Assembly: GCA_949284445.1 (NCBI GenBank)
Contig: CASDVP010000001.1
Span: forward strand, 274,168 to 338,167
From: an uncultured Bacillota bacterium
GTDB lineage: Bacteria > Bacillota_I > Bacilli_A > RFN20 > CAG-288
DNA length: 64,000 bases
Reading direction: 5' to 3'
This document shows positions 16,997-28,579 of the stretch, piece after piece. The translations under genes and the position numbers were made by a program. Every line of letters begins with the position of its first letter. Position 1 is the first letter of the stretch. A model generated the notes under the pieces. The model was not told the DNA's origin, did not search any database, and saw only the letters and a list, made by a program, of their open reading frames with translations.

Positions 16997-19327
16997 ATGA
17001 CAATTGATATTAGTTTAAATGATAAAGCGAAACTTCCAACTCATGGAATAGTCTTACTCACAGGCAAAGAAGAAAAAAACAGAGATAGTTGGCTCAAGTC
17101 TAAATTTAATTATGAAAATTATGTAATTTCTAAAGAATCTAAATTAGTCAATCAGCTAAGCGTAAAAGATAATATTTCGTTTCCATATCATATAGAAAAA
17201 GAGAAGATATCCAAGGTGATTAATCTATTGTCTTTTAATGGCGTTAAGGACTTTAAAATCACACGTCTTTCTAAATTAAATAAATTAAAGCTTTTGATCG
17301 GTAAAGAGATTGCAAGAGATAGTAACGTTATTGTTATAAAGGATTTAGCTGAATTAATACCTCTTGAAAATTATAAAGAGTTCACTGATTTTATAACTGA
17401 AATAAGCAAAGATAGATTAATTATTATATCGACAGATAAGCCTGAAATAATTGCTGATTTTAATGAATGTGCAATAAATAATGTTTCGAATAGTAAATTT
17501 GAAAATTCAAAATTTTCAAATCAAAAATTAAGAGTTAATTATTTATATTCATTAAAAACATTCTTTTATAACTATATAAGCATGTTAGTTTCTATTATAT
17601 TGCTTGCTATTTCATTTGTCGGTCTTTGGAAAATGGCTGATGATTTATCCTATAACCCAAATGATGAAGTTTTTAAGCAAATTAAACAGCAAGATATTTC
17701 CAATATTCAGGTTTCGACAGCTTATTATAATACATTGTTAGATGATGAAGAATTTGCTTCGATTGTCAAAGATAATAATCTTTACGGCACGAAAACACTT
17801 GAATACGGAGTTTCTATTCACCCGGATTTTCCTAGTGGGATTTCGAATAAGTTAACTCATTTTACTAACCTAGCAGTGGGGGCTTATGATAAAGAATTTT
17901 GTTCACAATTCGAATTGATTGCTGGTGATTATCCGTCAGATGAAAATGATGTTTTGTTGACAGATATTCAACTCACTTTATTTGAAATGTTTGGATATGT
18001 GAATCCATTGACTAAAGAAGTCATACCATCTGCTGATGTAACTGCTGATAAATTATTAGAGTTACCGATAGATTTTAAGGAACCTAATTTTTGTTATAAG
18101 ATATGTGGCTTTGTAAAAAGTGATGTCGATCTCAGCGAATATCAGAAATTTTTCCAAGATTACTTGAATGATAGTGAAGTCAATCATTCCTTTGTAGAAG
18201 GTATAGATAATATATGCTTTATTTCAAATACTCGTTTTGATCAAATCAAAAAGAGATTTAAAAATGCTATCAGCAAGGATTTTAGATCTTTTAAAGTTGA
18301 AGATGTTGAAGCATTTATAAGCCGTGTTTCATATTTTGTGCCTGATGATGTTGAAAATGATGTTTTGTTTTTTAACGATGGTAAGAAAGAATTAGCTGAT
18401 GAAGAAACAATTATTCCTCTCGATACATATTTGATGAATTCAGAAGAGCTTTATCTCAAAAATAAACAATATGTTTTAGATAAACAATATGTTTTCAGTG
18501 GGGAAGATAAGAGTTATTTTACAAGCGGATATAACTTTTTTGTCAACAGCCTAAAACAAGCAGCTGTCGATTATGTTTGTGAGGAGCACTATGCAGATGC
18601 TTTTAACAATATAAGTTCTACCTTAAAATCATATGCTTATCTCTATTTTAATGGTCAAATACCAGATGTGATTTCTGTTGAAGATCAGAAAAAGATTTTT
18701 AGTGATTATTTATATAGCGCTTATTCTTTAGAACAAATGGAACATGAATATCTATCAGAAGTCATTTCTTTATACAGAACGATGGTCAGAGATTATATAA
18801 GCAGATATTTAAGCAATACAATTGATAAAACAGCAACGATTCAGTTAGCAGATGAAACTAGAAAATTTAAAGTTGTTGGATTTACTATCGGAGTTAAGAG
18901 GTATTTTAGCTCAGTCACATTCACTGAAAAGGTGGCTGAAGAGTTTTGTGGACCGCGATATGATGGCAAATATGGTAGTTTTCTTATTAAAACTGATGAT
19001 AGTACAGACTTTAAAAAATGTCTTGAGATCATCAATTCTGATAAACAAAAACCTGGAATTAATGATTATAAATTCTTGAATGTCAATGTGGATGAAATAA
19101 AGCGCATCCAATCAGATATCAACTCTAGACTTCCAGGTTTAGTATCATTGATTGTCATTATCTTTAGTTTAGGTATCATTACATTATTTGTTTATTATAA
19201 AAAGAATATTTTACTTTTAAATATTGATAAAAGCACTAAAACCATTTCTTATGTTAATACAGCTATTGTTTTATTATTATCATTGATCATCGGATCGATA
19301 GGGATTGTGACCTTTGTGTTGATTTAG
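16997..19327 (+). CDS. Degenerate ABC-ATPase fused to an FtsX/MacB-like permease
   Basis: 776 residues. Residues 1-165 follow the layout of an ABC ATPase with the catalytic motifs lost: LLTGKEEKNRDS stands where the Walker A should be, SVKDNISFP matches the usual Q-loop neighbourhood, and LSKLNKLKLLIGKEIARDSNVIVIKD sits where the signature and Walker B belong. A TM helix at about 191-213, a large extracellular region (about 215-710) and two TM helices (about 713-735 and 752-775) follow. MacB/FtsX proteins normally have a fourth helix; here the frame ends after the third. It is probably unable to hydrolyse ATP, so it may be a scaffold, or act with a separate ATPase. Preceded by GAAGGAGA. The gene is more AT-rich than the adjacent GH3. 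Confidence 0.65.
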   Translation: MTIDISLNDKAKLPTHGIVLLTGKEEKNRDSWLKSKFNYENYVISKESKLVNQLSVKDNISFPYHIEKEKISKVINLLSFNGVKDFKITRLSKLNKLKLLIGKEIARDSNVIVIKDLAELIPLENYKEFTDFITEISKDRLIIISTDKPEIIADFNECAINNVSNSKFENSKFSNQKLRVNYLYSLKTFFYNYISMLVSIILLAISFVGLWKMADDLSYNPNDEVFKQIKQQDISNIQVSTAYYNTLLDDEEFASIVKDNNLYGTKTLEYGVSIHPDFPSGISNKLTHFTNLAVGAYDKEFCSQFELIAGDYPSDENDVLLTDIQLTLFEMFGYVNPLTKEVIPSADVTADKLLELPIDFKEPNFCYKICGFVKSDVDLSEYQKFFQDYLNDSEVNHSFVEGIDNICFISNTRFDQIKKRFKNAISKDFRSFKVEDVEAFISRVSYFVPDDVENDVLFFNDGKKELADEETIIPLDTYLMNSEELYLKNKQYVLDKQYVFSGEDKSYFTSGYNFFVNSLKQAAVDYVCEEHYADAFNNISSTLKSYAYLYFNGQIPDVISVEDQKKIFSDYLYSAYSLEQMEHEYLSEVISLYRTMVRDYISRYLSNTIDKTATIQLADETRKFKVVGFTIGVKRYFSSVTFTEKVAEEFCGPRYDGKYGSFLIKTDDSTDFKKCLEIINSDKQKPGINDYKFLNVNVDEIKRIQSDINSRLPGLVSLIVIIFSLGIITLFVYYKKNILLLNIDKSTKTISYVNTAIVLLLSLIIGSIGIVTFVLI

Positions 19328-19347
19328 ACATATCTATATAATCTTTT

Positions 19348-20637
19348 TTATAATTCTAAACTGTTTGGATTAAGTAAAAAGTCTAAGATATTGATGATCA
19401 AATACCCTTTTTCAGTATGCCAAGGAGCGATATTATCCTGAACAACAATAACCTTTTTAAAGGAATCTTTTATCCTATCTAATGGTTCCTGCTCTTGCTT
19501 CATTTTGTTCATATCGGGAATCGAATATGCTGATTGAACATAATAGCGTTGACTACCTTTGTTACATATAAAATCAACTTCTAATAATGCAATAGTGTTT
19601 TGCCCATTCTTAGTTTTGGTATATTTTTCAACAGCACCTATATCAACATCAAATCCTCGCAAAATTAGTTCGTTATATAAAATATTTTCCATCGCATGAG
19701 TCGGTTCAATTTGTCTAAAATTGAGTCTTGCATTACGTAATCCGATATCTTCAAAATAGTATTTAAAAGGCGAACCGATATATTTTTTGCCGCGTATATC
19801 ATACCTTTTTGCTTTTGAAATTATAAAAGCATCGATGAGATAGTCGATATATGAAGAAATTGTATTTGCATTAGTTTTTATTGAATTAGACATGAAACTA
19901 TTAGCTAATTTAGTAGGATTTGTAAGAGTAGCAGTATCTGAAGCCAATATGTCAACTAAATAATCAATGACCATATCACCTCTTAAATGGTATCTTTCTA
20001 GAATATCGTTAAGATAAGTGCTTTTAAAAATAGTATCCAAATATTTGCTTTTTTCTTCAGGGCTTTTAATTTTTGTAATGTATGGTAATCCACCATATAG
20101 TGAATACTCACGATAGCCATCATAAGAGTTTCCTTGATATACAGACATGAATTCAGCAAAAGAAAGCGGATGGACTCTTATTTCATCACCTCTTCCTCTA
20201 AACTCGGTTAGAATGTCCGATGATAAAAATTTTGAATTGCTACCTGTGATGTAGATGTCGACATTGTTGTGTCTTAAAAGACTATTTAAAATCCCATATA
20301 ATTTTATTCTGCTTTTATGTTTATATTCATCTTCAGTGATAGCTAGCTGAGCTTCATCTAAAAAGATATAAAACATATCTTCATCATTGATAATTCTTGA
20401 TTTTAAATATTGTGACAAGTTTTGTGGATTCAAGTATTGTTCGTTTTCATCCTCGTCTAAAGATAATGATATGATTTGCTTTTTACTCACACCAGTTTTT
20501 AATAAATGATTACGAAATAAGTCAAAAAGCAAATAACTCTTACCGCATCTTCTGATTCCAGTGATGATTTTGACCATGCCATTACCTTGCTTTTCTATCA
20601 GTTGCTTTAAATATAAATCCCTTTTAATTTCAATCAT
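19348..20637 (-). CDS. Intact AAA_14 / DUF4143 ATPase
   Basis: About 429 residues from the ATG complementary to 20635-20637, which follows a TTGGAG ribosome binding site; an in-frame TTG lies 12 bases further up. Walker A reads ITGIRRCGKSYLLF, Walker B reads FYIFLDEAQ, and sensor-like ITGSNSKFLSSDI and HPLSFAEFM follow. The C-terminal DUF4143 part contains GLRNARLNF, LYNELILRGFDVDIG and an endonuclease-like core ALLEVDFICNKGSQRYYVQSAY. Such ATPases are abundant and often expanded in gut bacteria; their role is unclear. Three decayed relatives lie in this window (4089, 24238, 51684). Confidence 0.88.
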   Translation of the reverse strand: MIEIKRDLYLKQLIEKQGNGMVKIITGIRRCGKSYLLFDLFRNHLLKTGVSKKQIISLSLDEDENEQYLNPQNLSQYLKSRIINDEDMFYIFLDEAQLAITEDEYKHKSRIKLYGILNSLLRHNNVDIYITGSNSKFLSSDILTEFRGRGDEIRVHPLSFAEFMSVYQGNSYDGYREYSLYGGLPYITKIKSPEEKSKYLDTIFKSTYLNDILERYHLRGDMVIDYLVDILASDTATLTNPTKLANSFMSNSIKTNANTISSYIDYLIDAFIISKAKRYDIRGKKYIGSPFKYYFEDIGLRNARLNFRQIEPTHAMENILYNELILRGFDVDIGAVEKYTKTKNGQNTIALLEVDFICNKGSQRYYVQSAYSIPDMNKMKQEQEPLDRIKDSFKKVIVVQDNIAPWHTEKGYLIINILDFLLNPNSLEL

Positions 20638-20801
20638 GTTAAGCTCCAATTAGAATTTTTACGGTAAACCGACTTGTTATTAAATAAATATAACACATAT
20701 TTTAATAAAAAGCGATTTTTTAATCATTTGTTTTAGATAAAGAACCATTTTAATTTCAATCACGTTCTACTCCAATTAGAAATTTTACGGTAAACCGACT
20801 T
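20619..20801 (-). repeat. Duplicated 5' end of the DUF4143 ATPase gene
   Basis: Two imperfect direct copies, 20619-20675 and 20744-20801, share the gene's first codons and upstream region, including the dyad CGGTTTACCG and the segment before the start. The upstream copy would read VIEIKMVLYLKQMIKKS, clearly related to MIEIKRDLYLKQLIEK of the intact gene, and then runs out. It is a scar of a second ATPase gene or of a partial tandem duplication. The remainder of 20802-21047 is AT-rich with no gene seen. Confidence 0.7.
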
Positions 20802-21047
20802 TCTACTAAATAGAAGTAGGTTTATTTTACTGATTTATTAAGAAATCTAATAGACACGTCTTTATAAAGCCTTCATCTATAGAAAATTGTTTGCTTTATT
20901 AAATCATTAACGATATTTTCTTTCAAACTAAGCTTTTTTGTGAGGTTCATATATTAGATTTAATACAAATGTGTGAATAAATACTAATCAAATGTTACAC
21001 ATTGTGATAAGCTATTTTAGATAGTTCGTGATAAAGGAAAAAATATA

Positions 21048-21659
21048 ATGGAAAATGAAATTAAATTTCATCAGGTTGATGTTATAAAAGATTTAGACCA
21101 AATCATTTATTTGACAAAGCAATCAGCTAAGCTTGAAAGATTTGTGAAAGCTGAAGATCTCGACGAATATGCTACTTATTTTGCTTTGCGCAGCTTTTTG
21201 AGTGCGAGCTTTTGTTTAGGAGCTTATTTAGATGATAAATTGATCGGGTTTATCACCTGTTCTTTTAGAAATAAAGATAAAATTTATATAGACAGTAATA
21301 TAGTCGGTCTTAATTTGAATCTTAAAAACAAATTCAGCCGGTATCATTTTTTAGCTGATACTGCCATCTATGGAGATACCTGTCAAAAATTGTTAGAAGA
21401 AGAGGATGTTGATACAGATGGTGAAATCACATTATTTGTGGTTGATAAAGAATATCGCCGTTTAAGTATTGGTAAAAAATTGATGCTCAGTGCTTTAGAC
21501 TATTATCAAAAAAATAAGGCATGGATCATTTATTTGGCCAGTGATACTGAATGTAATTATATGTATTACTTGAATTATGGCTTCAAAATCAAACAGAGAG
21601 GTGTAGTTTCTTATCCCGATAAAGATGTAGGAATATTTATCGAATATAAAACGTTTTAA
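21048..21659 (+). CDS. GNAT family N-acetyltransferase
   Basis: 203 residues. The acetyl-CoA binding region reads LFVVDKEYRRLSIGKKLMLSALDYY (about 131-155), followed by WIIYLASDTECNYMYYLNYGF, the typical motif B with a final Tyr/Gly-Phe turn. N-terminal part includes ALRSFLSASFCLGAYLDDKLIGFITCSF. Preceded by AAAGGA. It stands alone, convergent with tilS. Substrate unknown; similar GNATs acetylate small amines or protein N-termini. Confidence 0.8.
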   Translation: MENEIKFHQVDVIKDLDQIIYLTKQSAKLERFVKAEDLDEYATYFALRSFLSASFCLGAYLDDKLIGFITCSFRNKDKIYIDSNIVGLNLNLKNKFSRYHFLADTAIYGDTCQKLLEEEDVDTDGEITLFVVDKEYRRLSIGKKLMLSALDYYQKNKAWIIYLASDTECNYMYYLNYGFKIKQRGVVSYPDKDVGIFIEYKTF

Positions 21660-21691
21660 CGAAGAAATATAAATTGCTTATCCTAAAGATA

Positions 21692-22915
21692 TCAGAAGAA
21701 AAATAACTCGAGTGGGATTTTGTGTTCTTTTAAATCTTTGTAAAACGGAACACATTTGATTTTATTATTGACTAAGAAAACTGGATATGCTGGATATAAA
21801 AAAGCAGGAACCTGTTGTTTCTTTAAAAAGTCATAAACAATTTTAGTCGGTAAATCAGTATCGATGATATCATCTTTATTAGCGTTTCTGATAGTTACAG
21901 GTAGAGCTTTTAAATTGAATTTTGATAAATCAGATAAATCGATCATAAAGTATTTAGTTTTATATATTTTCTTTCGATGATAGGTAAAAGAATATGAGAT
22001 TTTAGAAAAATCTTTGTAGAAGAAAAAGTAATTTTTTGTTCTATATAAAGATATGTTTTTATCTATTTCTAAAGCCTTATTTGTGTTACTTTTTAGGAAT
22101 TCATAGATTTCTTTAGAGATTCCATCCCGCCTTTTTTTGGAACTCAATTGTTTATCAAATAAATAAAAAATAAATCTTTGTTTTTCCTCTTCATTTAATG
22201 AATTGTAAAAAGCAAATTGATATGGTGCTTTCTGCTCATCAAATGATTTGTACAATTTATCTAAGCGTTTATTTTCGCTATTCTTTTCGATCAAAAGTTT
22301 TTCTTTTTCTTGCTCGTTTAATCCTCGTCTGATCACGTTTCTTTTAGTGTGATCATCATGATTAGTAATGTCTTCATAATAAGTGATATTCTGACTGCTT
22401 AAAGCATCATAAATCTCCTGTTTACTGATGTTTAATAGTGGTCTAATCAATTTAATTCCATGTAAGATTGTTATTTTATTTAGCCCGTAATGTAAAGGTA
22501 AATTTTTTCTTTCTTTTTGTAAAATGTATGTTTCGATATCATCATCTTTTTGATGTGCAGTTAATAAACCTGTCAGATTTTCTTGTTTGATAACAGTTTT
22601 GAATTTTTGATATCGATACTTTCTAGCCCAATCTTCAAAATTACCCTTCTTATACTTGGTGTCAAATCGATATAATTTCAAATGGTATTTATTGACATAG
22701 TGATTAACGATCTTCTCTTCTTCATCGACTAGAGGAGAGTCATGATAATTTATGTAACAGAGATGAATGATATCAGGTAATCTATCTCCCAAATACTTTT
22801 TTAAGGCTTCTAAAAGATACACAGAATCTGGGCCACCAGAAAAAGCTAATAAATAAGTTCCAGAATCGAGTCCTAATTCATCAAATTCTTTTATTAATTT
22901 AGAAGGTATTTTCAT
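21692..22915 (-). CDS. tilS: tRNA(Ile)-lysidine synthase
   Basis: 407 residues. ATP-dependent enzyme that attaches lysine to C34 of tRNA-Ile(CAU), changing its decoding to AUA; essential in most bacteria. The PP-loop SGGPDS is at residues 26-31, with LLTAHQKDDDIETYIL, GIKLIRPLLNISKQEIYDAL and YYEDITNHDDHTKRNVIR as further TilS motifs. The C-terminal part is lysine-rich and shorter than in E. coli. The start overlaps the stop of the aldo/keto reductase gene (ATGA-type), so the two are co-transcribed. Confidence 0.93.
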   Translation of the reverse strand: MKIPSKLIKEFDELGLDSGTYLLAFSGGPDSVYLLEALKKYLGDRLPDIIHLCYINYHDSPLVDEEEKIVNHYVNKYHLKLYRFDTKYKKGNFEDWARKYRYQKFKTVIKQENLTGLLTAHQKDDDIETYILQKERKNLPLHYGLNKITILHGIKLIRPLLNISKQEIYDALSSQNITYYEDITNHDDHTKRNVIRRGLNEQEKEKLLIEKNSENKRLDKLYKSFDEQKAPYQFAFYNSLNEEEKQRFIFYLFDKQLSSKKRRDGISKEIYEFLKSNTNKALEIDKNISLYRTKNYFFFYKDFSKISYSFTYHRKKIYKTKYFMIDLSDLSKFNLKALPVTIRNANKDDIIDTDLPTKIVYDFLKKQQVPAFLYPAYPVFLVNNKIKCVPFYKDLKEHKIPLELFFF

Positions 22916-24024
22916 TCAAATTCTTTTGCGATTAATTTCAATAAGTCGCGGATCTGCAAATGTTGTGGACAAGCTTTTTCACAGAGTCCACAGCGGATAC
23001 ACTCAGAAGCTTTCCCATAATCTTTAGTAAGATTTTCATAGTACATCTGTTGAGTCGAAAAGCCTTGTGCAGGAAACATTTTTTCATTGTTATATAAAGA
23101 GAAATATTTAGGTATAGCGATATGTTTAGGGCAGCCTTTTAAGCAATAGCCACAGCTAGTACAAGGTATAGCAATGCTATCATTGATGATGGAGACTATC
23201 GAATCTAATGTTTGATGTTCTTCAACTGTTAGAGGTATGAAGTTTTCCATATAAGAAGTGTTATCTTCAACTTGTTTTAAAGTGCTCATACCGCTTAAAA
23301 CCATGAAGACATCATCTAAAGAAGCTGCGAATCTAATCGCCCAAGATGCGAGTGAAGCATCGGGATTTTTTCTTTTGAGTATATCAGCTGCTTTTGGAGG
23401 TAAGTTCACTAAAGTCCCACCTTTAATTGGTTCCATAACCACAACTGGCTTATGATATTTCTTAGCTATTTCGTAACAAGCTTTTGATTCGACTACTGGA
23501 TTTAACCAATCGATATAATTTATTTGCAATTGAACAAAATCTGTTTCAGGATGTTTCTTTAAGACTTCTTCTAATAGTTCTGGCTTATCATGAAAGGAAA
23601 AACCGAGATGTTTGATTTTGCCTTCAGCTTTTTTTTGCTTTAAAAAATTAAAACTATCTAATTTATCAATGAGCGGAACACGTTCTTTATTGATGTTGTG
23701 AATCAAATAATAATCGATATAAGAAACACCTAAATTATTCAATTGTTCGTTAAACATCGCTTCTTGTTTAACTTTATCGACATTGGGATTAAACAAGGCT
23801 AACTTTGTTGCTACTGTAAAAGAATCACGCGGATATCTTTCTACTAATGCTTGTTTAAGAAAGTTTTCGCTTTGCCCATTATGATAAACATATGCAGTAT
23901 CAAAATAAGTGAAGCCCTTCTTCATAAAAACATCAACCATCTGTTTAACTTGATCTAAATCAACATGAGTCGCATCTTCGTCTAACAAAGGTAACCTCAT
24001 GAATCCAAAACCTAATTTTTTCAT
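22912..24024 (-). CDS. Aldo/keto reductase with C-terminal 4Fe-4S ferredoxin domain
   Basis: About 370 residues. An AKR barrel (about 1-260) with FDTAYVYHNGQSE containing the catalytic Tyr, KLALF, GFSFHDKPE and VVMEPIKGGTL is followed by two Fe-S cysteine clusters, CTSCGYCLKGCP and CIRCGLCEKACP. This AKR plus ferredoxin layout is common in anaerobes. NADPH-dependent reduction of an unknown carbonyl is likely. The start at 24024 is chosen because AGGTGG lies eight bases before it; an in-frame GTG at 24036 overlaps that site. First gene of a two-gene unit with tilS. Confidence 0.9.
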   Translation of the reverse strand: MKKLGFGFMRLPLLDEDATHVDLDQVKQMVDVFMKKGFTYFDTAYVYHNGQSENFLKQALVERYPRDSFTVATKLALFNPNVDKVKQEAMFNEQLNNLGVSYIDYYLIHNINKERVPLIDKLDSFNFLKQKKAEGKIKHLGFSFHDKPELLEEVLKKHPETDFVQLQINYIDWLNPVVESKACYEIAKKYHKPVVVMEPIKGGTLVNLPPKAADILKRKNPDASLASWAIRFAASLDDVFMVLSGMSTLKQVEDNTSYMENFIPLTVEEHQTLDSIVSIINDSIAIPCTSCGYCLKGCPKHIAIPKYFSLYNNEKMFPAQGFSTQQMYYENLTKDYGKASECIRCGLCEKACPQHLQIRDLLKLIAKEFE

Positions 24025-24237
24025 AATTCTATCCACCTGTAATTATTATACAAAAGTAGAAAAAGTTTTAATTATCAAAAAAGATCGATAGCTCAAAAAT
24101 TCCTAGTACATATAAGCAAGATGCAGATAAAGACCTAGCCATCTTTTGGGGTACTAGATGCACTAACAATAAAAATCCTCATTTTTTAAGTTGATCTTAC
24201 GTATAAATGACATATCTACCATTAATTTTATGTCTGC

Positions 24238-25467
24238 TTAAATTGCTGAAATTGGTATAACATAACAATCATTACCAATCGGATAAATTGTATGAGATGT
24301 ACAAATGATGACGCCTTTATTTAGTGTATATCTGGTGTTTTTTAACTTAGTGAAAGCTTTAATATCATCTTTGCTATATTCTTCCCCTGCTTTACATTCA
24401 ATCAATGATAATTTCCCATCACCTAAAATTAATAAGTCTATTTCTTCTTTTTCAAAAGCCCGATAATAGTAGAATGATACGTTTACATCTTTATGATTAT
24501 TCTTATAACTTTTGATTATTTCGCTGATGATATAAGTTTCAACCATGTGAGCTTTTAAATATGAATTTTTTAAAGTCTCAGCAGAATGAACTCTTGCTAA
24601 ATAGCAGGCTAGTCCCGTATCAGAAAAATATATTTTCTGGCGTTCAGTAATAGTTTTTGTCACGCTGTTTTCATTAAATGGCTCTAACAGATGAATAATA
24701 TTGCTAGCGATGAGTACACTAATCCAAGATTGGATTGTTTTTTATCCGCGCCAATTTCTTTTGCAAGGCTTTCGTATATCATTTCTTGACCAGTGAGTGA
24801 AGCAAGGATGGTCATCAAATTCATAAAGTTATGTTTATCTTTCAAATTTATAAAATCAGAAACATCTCTTTCAATGTAAGTAGAGACATAATCAGCGTAA
24901 AATGATGATGAATCTAATTCGAGATTATCGTATAAATCAGGATAAAATCCTCTAACGATATATTCGTAAAACTTATTAGTGTTGATCATGTATTCTTTAC
25001 AACGCTTGTTAATCACTTCTAAATTGATTTCACAAGGATTTTCTTCTACTTTATTAATTCCACTTAACGAAAGTGGCCATCGAAATTAAACCGACTCTTC
25101 CTGACATCGATTCGCTTATGCCTTTCATCAAGCGATAAGCTTGTGATCCAGTTAACACATAGAGACTTCTTTTATTGCCTTTTAATATTTGCATCCACGA
25201 TGCCTTCTATATAATCTAATAGTTCTGGCGCCTTTTGAATTTCATCAATACTGCAAGGAGAAGGATGTAATGCTAAAAACTATGCAGGATCTTTTTTAGC
25301 AGCATTACGCATTAAAGGATCAGCAAGAGAAACATAGCTAAAGCCTAAATCTTTTTCTATTAAAGAACAAAGAGCAGTTTTTCCAACTCGCCTTGCTCCA
25401 GATATAACTGTGACAGGTTTATTTTAATAGTCTTGATAATCTTTTTATAAATCGTTCTTTCTATCAC
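24238..25467 (-). pseudogene. Full-length but broken DUF4143 ATPase
   Basis: A good AGGAGG site precedes a GTG start at 25467 (VIERTIYKKI). Walker A reads TVISGARRVGKTALC and Walker B SIDEIQKAPELLD. A TAG stop interrupts DPA-stop-FLALHPS, and other stops and shifts break the frame between 25020 and 25440. An open middle piece (24684-25016: YIERDVSDFINLKDKHNFMN) and an open C-terminal piece (24238-24663: QKIYFSDTGLACYLARVHS, FYYYRAFEKEEIDLLILG, LSLIECKAGEEYS) remain. The C-terminal piece has the DUF4143 nuclease-like motif. Several independent lesions show it is dead. Confidence 0.9.
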
Positions 25468-25857
25468 CCTTAAACCTCCTCTTAATTATATTTCAGAGAA
25501 AACGGGAGGCTAACTCCCTTTTTTCCAATTTTATATTGCTTTTGATTGATGCTTAAATATTTTTTCTTCTAGTAAGAACTTTCTTTTTCCATCCAGCGTT
25601 TAGTGTTTATTCTTATGGTTGGTACAATATTTCCTTTCAACTCACTTAGAAAAATTATATACACTTTTTTCAAAATATATAAAAGTGGCATATATATAAA
25701 TGAATAAACAGTCCTCAAGTTGCATTTCATTATATAGCACATAAGAGATTACTCTTAAAACAGATGAATCTATATCTTTGTATCTACAAAGTTAAGGCAC
25801 TTAAAAGTGTGAGCTATGCCTGATTGATATCCATTTATTTGATTCACTTGTCTTTAA
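25468..25857. other. Intergenic region with no recognisable gene
   Basis: About 390 AT-rich bases between the dead ATPase and the end of the ATP synthase operon. Both flanking genes run on the minus strand, so this stretch holds the dead ATPase's old promoter and any terminator of the atp operon. No coding or RNA signal was recognised. Confidence 0.6.
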
Positions 25858-25876
25858 ATTAAGATTGAATCTTAAT
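25858..25876 (-). terminator. Dyad at the atpC stop codon, possible weak terminator
   Basis: ATTAAGATT / AATCTTAAT, a perfect nine-base inverted repeat with a one-base centre, overlaps the atpC stop. It is all A-T except two pairs and only three T residues follow, so it is a weak terminator at best. Confidence 0.35.
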
Positions 25877-26288
25877 AGTTATGTTGACCGTTTTTTACTC
25901 TGATTCTATTTAGAGCACGCTTTAGTTTGATTTCAGCATCGTTATACTCTCTAACCGATTTAGCACTTAATAAGAGCTTCTCAGCTTCAGCTTTTTCGGC
26001 GATTGCGCGTTGTAAATCTATCTGGTCATAAGCTTCGATCGACCTGACGATCAGTTGCACGGTATTGGTCTTTTGAATGACATTTAAAACACCGCCGCTT
26101 AAAGCATAATGAAAAGTGTGATTTCCGATCTTGATCTTCATCGGAGAAATCTCAACATTAGCGATGTAATCTATATGATGAGCGTAGATGGAAATTTGAC
26201 CGTAATGAGTGTTGACTGATAAGACATCAACATCCATCTCACCATATTTTTTCTGCGGTGTGATAATCTGTAATTTAAAAGAATCCAT
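25872..26288 (-). CDS. atpC: ATP synthase F1 epsilon subunit
   Basis: 138 residues. N-terminal beta-sandwich (FKLQIITPQKKYGEMDVDVLSV, then HFHYALSGGVLNV-type strands) and a C-terminal helical hairpin (about 88-135, QRAIAEKAEAEKLLL). It couples the gamma stalk to the c-ring and can inhibit ATP hydrolysis. Last gene of the atp operon, two bases after atpD. Sequence is divergent but length and position are decisive. Confidence 0.93.
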   Translation of the reverse strand: MDSFKLQIITPQKKYGEMDVDVLSVNTHYGQISIYAHHIDYIANVEISPMKIKIGNHTFHYALSGGVLNVIQKTNTVQLIVRSIEAYDQIDLQRAIAEKAEAEKLLLSAKSVREYNDAEIKLKRALNRIRVKNGQHNY

Positions 26289-26290
26289 TT

Positions 26291-27715
<1,425 letters not shown>

Positions 27716-28579
27716 TTAATTATTGTTATTAGCACCTGCGACTACCTCAGTTATTTCTTGAGTGATGGACGCTTGTCTCAAACGATTATATTTAAGTTTT
27801 AAATCAGCGATGATCTTATTAGCGGAATCAGTGGCAGTTTCCATGGCGTTTCTTCTAGACGCTTGCTCAGCAACTGTTGACATGATGAGCTTATTATATA
27901 AAGAAGAATCGATATAATGAGGCAGTATCAGTTGTAACACCTCTTTGACATTCGGATCGAATAAAGGTGGATAAGCAGGTTTATTTTCTTCTAATTGTAA
28001 TTTGGTTAAATCAAACGGTAACAGCTGTTTAACAGCAGGAGTGTACATGATACTGTTTTTATATATCGTATAAATCAAGCTCACAGAATGATAAGTTTTT
28101 GTTCTATAGAGTCTGAAGCAAAAATGTCGGAGGTTTTTGACGGCATCAAAAGAGAAATCATTCATCAGATTGAGATAATCGTCATAGCGTTTATTCGGAT
28201 AATTTTTATAGTGCAAATAAGCTTTTTGACCTATTAGTATCAGTTCGTCTTCAGGCTTGATCAAACTGTCAGCAAGATTGAAAAGGTTGTAATTATAACT
28301 TCCGCATAAGCCTAATGAAGAAGAGACGATGATATAAAGATCTTTTTTATCAGAAAAATGATTCAAACAAGGTATCGCTTTAATGTCTTTTTGTGCGACT
28401 GATTGCAGAGTTCTCTTCATCGTGTCATGCATCGCTTTCTCATAATCTTTGTCATCGTCAAAATATCGTTTCCATTTTTGGAACTTGACAGAAGCGACTA
28501 ATTTCATAGCTTTAGTCAATTTTTCAGTCGCTTGAATAGTGCTGATACGATGACGGATTTCTAATAATGATTCTGACAT
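27716..28579 (-). CDS. atpG: ATP synthase F1 gamma subunit
   Basis: 287 residues. The N-terminal coiled coil (EIRHRISTIQATEKLTKAMKL) and C-terminal helix (NRLRQASITQEITEVVAGA) form the central rotor shaft; SSSLGLCGSYNYNLF in the middle is the conserved GLCG region. Starts one base inside the atpA stop, showing tight coupling. No abnormality seen. Confidence 0.96.
   Translation of the reverse strand: MSESLLEIRHRISTIQATEKLTKAMKLVASVKFQKWKRYFDDDKDYEKAMHDTMKRTLQSVAQKDIKAIPCLNHFSDKKDLYIIVSSSLGLCGSYNYNLFNLADSLIKPEDELILIGQKAYLHYKNYPNKRYDDYLNLMNDFSFDAVKNLRHFCFRLYRTKTYHSVSLIYTIYKNSIMYTPAVKQLLPFDLTKLQLEENKPAYPPLFDPNVKEVLQLILPHYIDSSLYNKLIMSTVAEQASRRNAMETATDSANKIIADLKLKYNRLRQASITQEITEVVAGANNNN

Noticed and set aside
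24080..24160. Possible terminator hairpin AAGATG / CATCTT
   Set aside because: The arms are only six bases with a long loop and no T-run on either strand.
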